From a virus, in the IMG/VR virus record IMGVR_UViG_3300020392_000650, positions 1-30,166 of that record: a stretch of DNA of 30,166 nucleotides; one strand, written 5' to 3'. Numbering within the stretch: position 1 is the first letter of the stretch; the number at the start of each line of letters is the position of its first letter. The notes under the pieces are model-generated. The model was given only the letters and a program-made list of their open reading frames with translations, was not told the DNA's origin and did no database searches. This document shows, in pieces, positions 23,076 to 30,166 of this stretch. Position numbers and translations under genes: made by a program.

Positions 23076-25770
23076 TGCAGTCTTTGAACAAAACAAAGGC
23101 ATAGTCAGAGTTGTCGAACGTACTAAACAAGGTGATCGCAAGATTATTGATCATCCTATGCGATACTACTTCTATGTAGATGATCCTAAAGGTAAGCAAC
23201 ATAGTGTATATGGAGATCCTGTTAGCAAGATAACAGCAAACAACTGGAAGGACTTTAAACGTAATGTTGCATTATATCAAAACAAACAAACATATGAAAG
23301 CGATCTTAAGCCTGTAAATAGAGTATTAGCAGAGCAATACTTAGGAGAAGATGCTCCAGACTTACACAAATGCTTTTTTGATATTGAGGTTGACTTTGAT
23401 CCTGAAAGAGGATATTCAGATCCTAAAGATGCTTTTATGCCAATTACAAGTATAAGTGTTTATTTAGATTGGATAGGTAAAATTGTATGTTTAGCAGTTC
23501 CTCCTAGAACTTTGCAATGGAGTCAAGCACAAAAGATAGCAGACAAAGTAGGCGATACAATACTTTTCAAAGACGAAGCAGGTATGCTAGATGCTTTCTT
23601 AACACTTATAGATGATGCAGATATACTTAGTGGTTGGAACAGCGAAGGATATGATATTCCTTATACTGTAAATAGAATTATCAAAGTGCTAGGCAAAAGT
23701 GAAACAAGACGTTTATGTTTGTTAGACAAAAATGTTATTAAGAGAGAATATATAAGTCATGGTAGAGAAACAATAACATATGATCTAGTAGGCCGTGTAC
23801 ACTTAGACTATTTGCAACTTTATAGAAAATACAATTATGAAGAACGCCATAGTTATAGACTAGACTACATAGGAGAGATGGAAGTAGGTGAGAAGAAGGT
23901 TGTGTATGATGGTAGTTTAGATCGATTATATAATCATGACTTTGAATTGTTCTTAGAATATAACATACAAGACACAATGCTACTTAAGAAGATTGATGAC
24001 AAATTACAGTTTATTAGTTTAGCAAGTGAGATAGCACATCAGAATACAGTATTGTTGCCAGTAACAATGGGTGCGGTACAAACAATTGACCAAGCAATAA
24101 TCAATGAAGCACACAGGAGAGGATTCGTAGTTCCTGATAGAAATAGAACTAAAGAGTCAGACAACCCTTGGGGGCATACAGTAGCAGGTGCCTATGTGGC
24201 ATTTCCTAAAAAAGGAATGCATGAGTGGATAGGAAGTATGGACTTAAACAGTCTGTATCCTAGTGTAATTAGAGCACTTAACATGGCACCTGAAACTATT
24301 GTTGGACAACTAAGACAAGAATACACAGACAAAGAAATAACAGAAAAAATGCAAATAGAGAAAAAGTCATTTGCAGATGCTTGGTTAGGCAAGTTTGGTA
24401 GTAATGAATATGAAATGGTTATGGCCAAAGATATTGATAAGCCACTTATATTAGATTTAGAAGACAAAAGAGAAATAAACGTTAAGGGTGCAGACATTTA
24501 TAATATGTTGTTTAACAGTGATGAGCCTTGGTGTATTAGTGCAAATGGTACAATATTTAGAACTGATGTACAAGGTATTATTCCAGGACTATTAGAAAAG
24601 TGGTATGCTGAAAGACAAGAACTACAAGCAAATAAAAAGAATGCAACTGATCCAGAAGATATAGCATTTTGGGATAAAAGACAATTAGTTAGAAAAATTT
24701 TACTTAACAGTACATATGGTGCTATTTGTAATCCAGGCAGTAGATTCTTTGATCACAGGATAGGACAAAGCACAACACTCACAGGTCGTGCTATTACTAA
24801 GCACATGGGAGCAGAGACAAACCGTTTGTTTACTGGAAACTATGATCATGTAGGAGATACTATTGTATATGGTGATACAGACTCTGTATATTTTACTGCT
24901 GATAAAATAAGCAAAGACCAAGATGTAACATTAGATATGGATAAAGCAATTACACTTTATGATAACATATCAGATCAAGTTAGTGATACATTTCCTGCAT
25001 TTGCAAAGAATTCTTTTAATGTGCCAACAAGCATAGGAAAAGTATTAAAGGCAGGTAGAGAAGTTGTAGGTAGAGCAGGAATCTTTATTACTAAAAAAAG
25101 ATATGCAATCAACTGTTTAGACATAGAAGGCTATCAACCAGAAGGCGGCAAACTAAAAGTAATGGGTCTTGATCTCAAAAGATCAGATACGCCTGAGTTT
25201 GTACAAGACTTCTTAAGTGATATATTAGGGCAAACACTAAACGGCGATGGTGAATCAAGTGTGTTAGCAAATGTTAGAGAGTTTAAGAAAGAATTTAAAG
25301 CAATGGAACCTTGGTTAAAAGGTATGCCTAAACGTGTTAATAACTTAACATACTACACAGAAGCATATAACAAAGCCTTTAAAATGGCAAACAATAATAG
25401 TCTATATAGGCTAGAAAGAATGAAAGAAGAGAATACTAAGGTAATGATACCTGGACATGTAAGAGCAAGTATAAATTGGAACAACATGCTCAAAGCAAAC
25501 AGTGATCAATACAGTATGCAAATCACTGATGGTATGAAAGTGATCGTGTGTAGGCTGAAATCCAATGCTATGGGTTATACAAGCATAGCATATCCTACAG
25601 ATGAAATGCATATACCAGATTGGTTTAAACAACTGCCCTTTGATGAAGATGCTATGGAGAAAGCAGTTGTAGATAAGAAAGTAGAAAACTTATTGAATGT
25701 ACTTAAATGGGATTTGTCAGCGACAGATACTACAAATACATTTCATAGTTTATTTGAATTTGATGAATAA
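23062..25770 (+). CDS. 43: Family B DNA polymerase (T4 gp43-like)
   Basis: This is the replicative polymerase with 3'-5' proofreading. It has 902 residues, close to T4 gp43 (898). The exonuclease I motif FDIEVDF is at 106-112. Polymerase motif A DLNSLYPS begins at Asp394, motif B KILLNSTYG is at 545-553, and motif C YGDTDS has catalytic Asp605/Asp607. The last residues, SLFEFDE, resemble the C-terminal clamp-binding peptide of gp43, fitting the sliding-clamp gene that follows. The ATG lies inside the small upstream gene, with which it is probably coupled. It appears complete, without intron or split, which is worth noting as some T4-like polymerases are divided. Confidence 0.97.
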   Translation: MSYVDAVFEQNKGIVRVVERTKQGDRKIIDHPMRYYFYVDDPKGKQHSVYGDPVSKITANNWKDFKRNVALYQNKQTYESDLKPVNRVLAEQYLGEDAPDLHKCFFDIEVDFDPERGYSDPKDAFMPITSISVYLDWIGKIVCLAVPPRTLQWSQAQKIADKVGDTILFKDEAGMLDAFLTLIDDADILSGWNSEGYDIPYTVNRIIKVLGKSETRRLCLLDKNVIKREYISHGRETITYDLVGRVHLDYLQLYRKYNYEERHSYRLDYIGEMEVGEKKVVYDGSLDRLYNHDFELFLEYNIQDTMLLKKIDDKLQFISLASEIAHQNTVLLPVTMGAVQTIDQAIINEAHRRGFVVPDRNRTKESDNPWGHTVAGAYVAFPKKGMHEWIGSMDLNSLYPSVIRALNMAPETIVGQLRQEYTDKEITEKMQIEKKSFADAWLGKFGSNEYEMVMAKDIDKPLILDLEDKREINVKGADIYNMLFNSDEPWCISANGTIFRTDVQGIIPGLLEKWYAERQELQANKKNATDPEDIAFWDKRQLVRKILLNSTYGAICNPGSRFFDHRIGQSTTLTGRAITKHMGAETNRLFTGNYDHVGDTIVYGDTDSVYFTADKISKDQDVTLDMDKAITLYDNISDQVSDTFPAFAKNSFNVPTSIGKVLKAGREVVGRAGIFITKKRYAINCLDIEGYQPEGGKLKVMGLDLKRSDTPEFVQDFLSDILGQTLNGDGESSVLANVREFKKEFKAMEPWLKGMPKRVNNLTYYTEAYNKAFKMANNNSLYRLERMKEENTKVMIPGHVRASINWNNMLKANSDQYSMQITDGMKVIVCRLKSNAMGYTSIAYPTDEMHIPDWFKQLPFDEDAMEKAVVDKKVENLLNVLKWDLSATDTTNTFHSLFEFDE

Positions 25771-25773
25771 TAT

Positions 25774-25795
25774 GGTCGTTAGGTATCAAACGGCC
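25774..25795 (+). terminator. Hairpin after gp43
   Basis: GGTCGTT (25774-25780) pairs with AACGGCC (25789-25795), 7 bp with one G-U, around an 8-base loop, followed by AGGATTTT. A weak terminator or RNA-processing/stabilising element for the polymerase transcript. Confidence 0.45.
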
Positions 25796-25810
25796 AGGAT
25801 TTTAAAACTT

Positions 25811-25830
25811 TTTAGGTTAAAAGACCTAAA
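25811..25830 (+). promoter_or_regulatory. Second hairpin, in the leader of the clamp gene
   Basis: TTTAGGT (25811-25817) and ACCTAAA (25824-25830) form a perfect 7-bp stem with a 6-base loop (TAAAAG). It ends about 17 bases before the clamp gene's Shine-Dalgarno (GAGGTG). T4 gp43 represses its own translation through an RNA hairpin near the start; this one may be a similar translational control site, but that is inference. Confidence 0.4.
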
Positions 25831-25859
25831 TAATAACTTTAATATAGAGGTGACAAAAT

Positions 25860-26603
25860 ATGATAAAAGATATTTTTAAAGACATACTAAGGCATACTCA
25901 CGCCTTAGGTTTTATTGAAATGGTTAAGATAAGCGGTACTGCTGAGAGTACAACTATTGAGGCCATGGATGCAGACAAGACTGTTATATTACAAGGTAAA
26001 CTACATAATCCAGTAGCAGACTTTGTAGATCATACAGTTGGTCTTAGCAGAATGAGTGTACTACATGGTTACTTACAGTTTCCTGGATTTACAAGTGAAG
26101 ACGGTAATGTAGAAGTAGTTACACAGGCCCGTAATGGCGTAGACATTCCTGTAGAAATAAGTTTTTCAAGTGCTGAAGGACATTCAGGTAGTTATAGATT
26201 TATGTTAGCAGATGTAATTAATCAGCAACTAAAGTCTGTGACAATGAAAGACATTCCATGGGACGTAACTATTGTGCCTACACAAAAGAACTTAAAGGAT
26301 ATTAACAACTTTAACGGCATACTAGGTGGGTTCGAACCTGTCTTCTCCCCAACTACTGAAAGTGGAGCATTGTACTTTCATATAGGTGAAGGTGCTGGAG
26401 ATAAAGTAAAGTTACCTATTAACAATAATGTTGATGGCGAACTATCAGGTAATTGGAAATGGGAAACAGACAAAACATTAAGTATTCTTAGATTAAGCGA
26501 TAGTGCTAATTGTACAGTTAGTTTTGCAAATGCAGGTGCTATGCAAATTGTTATAGATAGTGGCTTAGGTGAATACACATATATACTACCTGCTAAGAGT
26601 TAA
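25860..26603 (+). CDS. 45: Sliding clamp (T4 gp45-like)
   Basis: gp45 is the trimeric ring that holds gp43 on DNA and, in T4, also activates late transcription. The 247-residue protein has the overall pattern of marine-phage gp45: an N-terminal helix, a central segment VADFVDHTVGLSRMSVLHGYL resembling the T4 clamp's domain 1, a KNLKDINNF helix before the second domain, and a C-terminal GLGEYTYILPAKS strand typical of clamp interdomain edges. It lies 89 bases after gp43, as expected for replication partners, and has a GAGGTG ribosome-binding site. Sequence similarity to T4 gp45 is weak, so the call combines pattern and context. Confidence 0.7.
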   Translation: MIKDIFKDILRHTHALGFIEMVKISGTAESTTIEAMDADKTVILQGKLHNPVADFVDHTVGLSRMSVLHGYLQFPGFTSEDGNVEVVTQARNGVDIPVEISFSSAEGHSGSYRFMLADVINQQLKSVTMKDIPWDVTIVPTQKNLKDINNFNGILGGFEPVFSPTTESGALYFHIGEGAGDKVKLPINNNVDGELSGNWKWETDKTLSILRLSDSANCTVSFANAGAMQIVIDSGLGEYTYILPAKS

Positions 26604-26605
26604 AC

Positions 26606-28147
26606 ATGACAGAAGACTTAGGAAAGAAGCACCAGGATTGGGCAGTTTACCTGCCTGCTATTAGTGGCTTCTATGTAACACAACTACAAAAAATGCATGC
26701 CAATCCAGATGAATGGAGATGTCCTGAAGGTTTTGAAAAGGGCACAGAAGGTATGAATTTCTTAGATCCAGAGAATAGTTATTATCACTATCCATGGGGA
26801 CTATATTCAGGTGGTCACGCACACTTAGATCCTGTAAAAAGCGACGAACGTGAGCCAATGATTCAAGGTAGAGATCGTAGCAAAACAATGATACTTGGTG
26901 ACTCAGGTGGTTTCCAGATTGCTACAGGTGTTCTTAAAATGGATTGGGCAAACGCAAAAGATCCTAATGACCCTGCTAGACAAGAGTTGTGTGGCAAAAT
27001 ACTAAAATGGTTAGAACACACATCGGACTGGGCAATGACCCTAGATGTTCCTGCTTTTGCGGCTGTAGGTAAACTAAGTGAAAAAACAGGATTAACAGAA
27101 TTTCAAGACACACTAGATGTTAGTTTATTAAATTTAGACTACTTCATGAGAAACAGAACTCCAGGTGCCACAAAGTTTCTAAATGTGTTAAGTGGCAGTA
27201 ATGAAGAAAATAGCAGAACATGGTACAATGCTGTAAAGCATTTTTCCAATAAAAGTTTTGTGCAAGAAGCATACGGTGATGATAGTAGAACGTTAGAAGG
27301 CTACGCATTTGCTGGTATCAATATGAAACACATGTATAGTGTGTTAAGTTTATTATTAGATCTCAGAGATGATAATTTACTTGAAGGAAAAGATTGGATA
27401 CACTTCTTGGGTACTGGCCGCCTTAATTGGGCATGTCACCTTACCAGTATTCAAAGACAGTTGAGAAAGCATGACAATCCTAATATTACACTCTCATTTG
27501 ATGCGGCATCACCTTTTGTTAATACAGCATATGGCCAAACCTACACACACAATGAGTACAGAGCCAAGCGATTCGGATACTTTATGGATAGAGCATTCGA
27601 TAACAAAGATCTCAAAGGATCTAAGATGCCTATGCCTTTTGCACACTCCCCTATAATGAGTAGACTAACAGTCGGTGATATATGTGTTCTAGGACACGGA
27701 GACCTTAACAGAAATGGTAAGGAAACAAATACTAGTTGGGACACATTAAGTTATGCATTATACATGGGACATAGTGTTTATAATCATATTACAGCAGTTC
27801 AAGAAGCAAATAGACTTGCTGATATGGAAAAACATAGAACACCAACGCATTGGAAGAATTGGAAGAAAGTAAAAGGCAATAGTGTAGCAAATGAAACATC
27901 ACCATATGTACCAGGTACTATATTGATGTTTGATACTTTTGCTGAAGAAGTATTAGATCCAAATAATCCTAATGCAAGGCAAATGCTAGAAGACAATAAA
28001 GAGTTCTTAAAAGAATTAAGTTTCTCAGACGGTAGTGCTGAACAATCAACATTTGGTTCATTGTTTGAAACAGATGATTATGATGCAGGTGATAGTGAAT
28101 CTGATATGCAAGAAGATATTATGAGAGCAGACTTTGAAGGAGAATAA
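26606..28147 (+). CDS. TGT/DpdA-like guanine transglycosylase
   Basis: Proteins of this fold swap a guanine base for a 7-deazaguanine. Tgt acts on tRNA, while DpdA acts on DNA and in phages protects against restriction. The 513-residue protein has the base-pocket motif GDSGGFQI (98-105, Asp99), a conserved Asp147 in LDVPA, a glycine-rich region GYAFAGI (232-238), IHFLGTGRLN (265-274), and FDAASPF with Asp299 where Tgt has its nucleophile in FDC-P-TR. The zinc-binding Cys cluster of bacterial Tgt is absent, which favours a DNA-acting DpdA-type enzyme. An acidic tail (about 470-513) is extra. No queC/D/E or folE is in the window, so the deazaguanine would come from elsewhere. It begins 2 bases after the clamp gene. 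Confidence 0.8.
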   Translation: MTEDLGKKHQDWAVYLPAISGFYVTQLQKMHANPDEWRCPEGFEKGTEGMNFLDPENSYYHYPWGLYSGGHAHLDPVKSDEREPMIQGRDRSKTMILGDSGGFQIATGVLKMDWANAKDPNDPARQELCGKILKWLEHTSDWAMTLDVPAFAAVGKLSEKTGLTEFQDTLDVSLLNLDYFMRNRTPGATKFLNVLSGSNEENSRTWYNAVKHFSNKSFVQEAYGDDSRTLEGYAFAGINMKHMYSVLSLLLDLRDDNLLEGKDWIHFLGTGRLNWACHLTSIQRQLRKHDNPNITLSFDAASPFVNTAYGQTYTHNEYRAKRFGYFMDRAFDNKDLKGSKMPMPFAHSPIMSRLTVGDICVLGHGDLNRNGKETNTSWDTLSYALYMGHSVYNHITAVQEANRLADMEKHRTPTHWKNWKKVKGNSVANETSPYVPGTILMFDTFAEEVLDPNNPNARQMLEDNKEFLKELSFSDGSAEQSTFGSLFETDDYDAGDSESDMQEDIMRADFEGE

Positions 28148-28151
28148 GATT

Positions 28152-28370
28152 ATGTGTGGTGGATATACAGGAGAGCATGAAGTTGATTCATACTCTGGTA
28201 CATATACTTACGAAGGGCATGATGTTAATTTTACTGTAATGGAAAATGGTATGACTATGGAAATACAAGAAACCAAAGACGGTAAAGTTATGCCTAAGAA
28301 AGTTGTTGATATCGTAGAAGCAATAGACTATCAAGATCAACTTATTGGTTGGGGATATGTCGGTTTCTAA
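28152..28370 (+). CDS. Small hypothetical protein
   Basis: This 72-residue protein starts at ATG 28152, which has AAGGAG at a good distance; an in-frame ATG at 28134 would overlap the transglycosylase gene and has a poorer site. It contains short beta-type repeats (SYSGTYTYEGHD) and acidic residues. The gene lies 4 bases after the transglycosylase and overlaps the following oxygenase gene by 14 bases, so it is coupled with both. No family recognised. Confidence 0.65.
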   Translation: MCGGYTGEHEVDSYSGTYTYEGHDVNFTVMENGMTMEIQETKDGKVMPKKVVDIVEAIDYQDQLIGWGYVGF

Positions 28371-28995
28371 ATTGTTCAATGAAAAAGTTGGCGATCAACA
28401 TATTGCATTGGTCGATAACTTTTTTGATGAGGATATTTTACAAAATTGGAAATACTACTATGAGCATAAGGCAGAGTTTAAATTTGCCGCTGAGGAAGTT
28501 GAAGATGGTGATGCATTGTTTTGCCATTGTTTAGAACTTCCAACAGTAGAAAGCATATTTAGAATGTCAGAAACAATTATGCCATATGTACAAGAGTATA
28601 ATGATCTTTATGATAGTAACATAAGATATACAGATATGTGTAGAGCACATGTGAATTTGTTTCAAGTAATAGATAAATTTGCAGGGCACACAGATAGCAA
28701 AGAACAAGGTATTGTAATACTTTGGTTTGCTAATCCTTATTTTGAGGATACAGGAGGAGGCTTTTACTTAGGTGAGGGCGACAACCAAATACTTATTGAA
28801 AACAAGTATAATAGGTTAGTTGTATTTCCTGCTACAATGTGGCATAAAGTACAACAAGTTTCTGACAGAAATTCAGTTAGGCTTTCTGTTTATTTAGGTT
28901 TTGCACAATTTGAAGTTGGCGAATCTAGAAGTAGAAACTTTAAACAATCAAATTTAATTAATAAATTTACAAAACAGGTGGCAGTACATGGATAG
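28357..28995 (+). CDS. 2OG-Fe(II) oxygenase (prolyl-4-hydroxylase-like)
   Basis: From ATG 28357 the protein has 212 residues and the complete signature of this superfamily. The iron ligands are His111-x-Asp113 (GHTD) and His163 (MWHKV), and the 2-oxoglutarate-binding Arg175 is in NSVRLSVYL. The double-stranded beta-helix strand pattern lies between them (VILWFANPYF, GGGFYLGEG, RLVVFPA). The N-terminal 90 residues probably form a helical support. An in-frame TTG at 28345 is less likely as start. Adjacent to the TGT-like gene, it could oxidise a modified base, but a protein substrate is just as possible. Confidence 0.82.
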   Translation: MSVSKLFNEKVGDQHIALVDNFFDEDILQNWKYYYEHKAEFKFAAEEVEDGDALFCHCLELPTVESIFRMSETIMPYVQEYNDLYDSNIRYTDMCRAHVNLFQVIDKFAGHTDSKEQGIVILWFANPYFEDTGGGFYLGEGDNQILIENKYNRLVVFPATMWHKVQQVSDRNSVRLSVYLGFAQFEVGESRSRNFKQSNLINKFTKQVAVHG

Positions 28996-29494
28996 AGAAG
29001 GACACGAAGACGTAAAGTTTTTTATAGGTACTGAAGTAGAGCATACTCCTGCCTATGGGCAAAAGACTTTGTTTGTAGTTGGGTATCAACCACCAAACGA
29101 AATACTTGCTAGAGCATTAAACAATGGTTGTCCGCATATTTATTTAGGTGCCAATCAAAGTTTCAATCCACCAACTGATAAAGATTGGACAGGTTGGGAT
29201 GATATGATTATGAATATGCTTGAAGAAGGTATATGGGTTACATTAGACTTTGATGTGACCTTAGCAGAAAGAGTATTAGAATCTGGTTGGACTGAGTTTA
29301 AAACATTTATACCAATGATAAGTGTTAAGTTACCTTACATTAATCAATTTAACTACAATGCTACACTTAAACTTGACGACAAAGACTTTAAAGCAACTAA
29401 TCCAGGTGTATGGTGTCATAGTTTACACGAATTACAGAAGAGAAAAAAATTTACTGATTGGACAAAGTACACTCAGGATGAAATTATTGAATAG
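28988..29494 (+). CDS. Hypothetical protein
   Basis: This 168-residue soluble protein has alternating strand/helix segments (DVKFFIGTEVEHT near the start, TLFVVGYQPPNEIL, CPHIYLGAN, IWVTLDFDV, TFIPMISVKL), which suggests a TIM-barrel- or Rossmann-like alpha/beta fold. No cofactor motif is visible. It overlaps the oxygenase gene by 8 bases and is preceded by AGGTGG as ribosome-binding site. As part of the TGT-oxygenase run it may share their pathway. Family not known to me. Confidence 0.72.
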   Translation: MDREGHEDVKFFIGTEVEHTPAYGQKTLFVVGYQPPNEILARALNNGCPHIYLGANQSFNPPTDKDWTGWDDMIMNMLEEGIWVTLDFDVTLAERVLESGWTEFKTFIPMISVKLPYINQFNYNATLKLDDKDFKATNPGVWCHSLHELQKRKKFTDWTKYTQDEIIE

Positions 29495-29502
29495 GGAGCA
29501 TT

Positions 29503-29949
29503 ATGAAATATAATTTTAAAGTACAGGCACCACTAGCCACATTTTTATTAAGAATACCACTCAGTGTTATGTTCTTTCAGCAAGGCTTTATGAAGTTAAA
29601 TGGAGATATGGGAGCAGAAGCAGAGATGTGGAACTTGCCATACATTGTTTGGTGGTTCGTTACATATGGTGAAATAGGTAGTGCTATTGGATTAATAGTA
29701 GGAGGTGTAATTGGAGTTATACCTTGGCACAATTGGTTTAGTAAATTCTATCAAACAGTTATTTGGAACTTAGGTGACTTACTAACAAGGTTCAGTGCAA
29801 TCACAATGACAGGTGTTGTTACTGGAGTTTTATGGTTGATGAAACCTGCAAGTTTATTAGATGTAATTCTATATGATTATTTGCACATTAGTTTATATGT
29901 AGTTGCATTATATTTTGCTCTTAGAGGAAACGCAAAGTACGGAGTATAA
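29503..29949 (+). CDS. DoxX-like integral membrane protein
   Basis: DoxX/DoxD-type proteins are small four-helix membrane proteins, some of which are parts of quinone-linked oxidoreductases. The 148-residue protein has four hydrophobic segments (about 11-27, 48-70, 86-110 and 118-141). It has the typical N-terminal LLRIPLSVMFFQQGFMKL (the family often has an R and a G-K here) and a Glu-Ile-Gly motif in helix 2 (YGEIGSAIGLI). Ribosome-binding site GGGAG. It lies directly before an alternative oxidase gene, with the next start 3 bases after its stop, which supports a link to quinol oxidation. Confidence 0.72.
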   Translation: MKYNFKVQAPLATFLLRIPLSVMFFQQGFMKLNGDMGAEAEMWNLPYIVWWFVTYGEIGSAIGLIVGGVIGVIPWHNWFSKFYQTVIWNLGDLLTRFSAITMTGVVTGVLWLMKPASLLDVILYDYLHISLYVVALYFALRGNAKYGV

Positions 29950-29952
29950 TGA

Positions 29953-30166
29953 ATGAGAGATTGGTTAGCATTAAGTATGACAAAGTTTTTCCGTTTCATG
30001 GCGGATACTTTTTTTGCTAAAAGATATGGACATAGAGCAGTTGTATTAGAAACAGTTGCAGGTGTACCAGGAATGGTTGCAGGTATGTTGTTACACATGA
30101 AAAGTCTGCGTAAAATGAAAATGGGTTATGGACCTGACATTAGAGAAATGTTAGCAGAAGCAGAAA
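29953..30166 (+). CDS. Alternative (ubiquinol) oxidase, N-terminal part
   Basis: Alternative oxidase passes electrons from ubiquinol straight to oxygen without pumping protons; the plastoquinol form (PTOX) is known from cyanophages. The frame runs off the right edge of the window, so only the first 71 residues are visible. They contain the family hallmark [18 protein letters not shown] (about 24-41), in which the Glu is a di-iron ligand, followed by [10 protein letters not shown] and a MLAEAE segment that matches the region of the second Glu ligand. I chose the ATG at 29953, which has CGGAG about 8 bases upstream; ATG 29949 is in another frame that stops after about 23 codons. The downstream His and Glu ligands cannot be seen here. 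Confidence 0.9.
   Translation, partial: MRDWLALSMTKFFRFMADTFFAKRYGHRAVVLETVAGVPGMVAGMLLHMKSLRKMKMGYGPDIREMLAEAE

Noticed and set aside
26329-26338. GGTTCGAACC, like the T-loop of a tRNA
   Set aside because: It lies inside the clamp gene and no acceptor, D or anticodon stem can be placed around it.

Overview
The window looks like part of the genome of a T4-like marine myovirus (Caudoviricetes). It is AT-rich and tightly packed, and most neighbouring genes overlap by 1-20 bases or lie a few bases apart. It carries a T4-type family B DNA polymerase (gp43) followed directly by a probable gp45 sliding clamp, a phoH gene, a T4-type lysozyme, large fibre genes, and repeated copies of the T4-type late promoter octamer NATAAATA. 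The base composition and gene set (phoH, 2OG-Fe(II) oxygenases, collagen-like fibre, metabolic genes, no photosynthesis genes) resemble phages of low-GC marine bacteria such as SAR11. The host itself cannot be read from the sequence.

Layout: (1) 1-2570, plus strand: a chain of overlapping, host-like metabolic genes: an orphan cut by the left edge, a shortened UDP-glucose/GDP-mannose dehydrogenase, a SufE-like sulfur acceptor, a small membrane protein, a short-chain dehydrogenase with a TTG start, and a small orphan. (2) 2562-3311, minus strand: phoH, with a terminator-like hairpin in its leader. (3) 3484-5805: a late promoter, two orphan proteins, an acyl-carrier-like protein that lacks the phosphopantetheine serine, and an overlapping inner/outer spanin pair. 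(4) 5845-9871: a sigma70-like promoter, then a type-B DnaJ and a ClpA-like unfoldase that keeps its ClpP-docking loop, an orphan, and the endolysin. (5) 9920-17752: four late structural/fibre genes, one with about 400 residues of collagen-like Gly-X-Y, closed by a strong UUCG terminator. (6) 17848-20341: early-type genes (HAD phosphatase, orphan, OB-like protein) and, on the minus strand, a 2OG oxygenase. (7) 20454-22115: another fibre gene and a holin-like membrane protein. (8) 22118-26603: a small orphan, a DsbA-like DNA-binding protein, another orphan, then gp43 and gp45. (9) 26606-30166: a TGT/DpdA-like transglycosylase, two orphans and a second 2OG oxygenase in one run, then a DoxX-like membrane protein and the start of an alternative oxidase cut by the right edge.

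How it may work together: sigma70-like promoters precede the early replication and regulatory genes, and NATAAATA promoters precede the virion genes. At five genes the predicted transcription start falls on or within two bases of the start codon and no Shine-Dalgarno sequence is present, which suggests leaderless mRNAs. Lysis functions (spanins, endolysin, possible holin) are scattered rather than in one cassette. The most notable accessory content is the possible base-modification run at 26.6-29.5 kb, the quinol-oxidase pair at the right end, the chaperone/unfoldase pair, and the serine-less carrier protein. No tRNA, CRISPR array, insertion sequence or attachment site was seen, and no gene-free stretch exceeds 300 bases.
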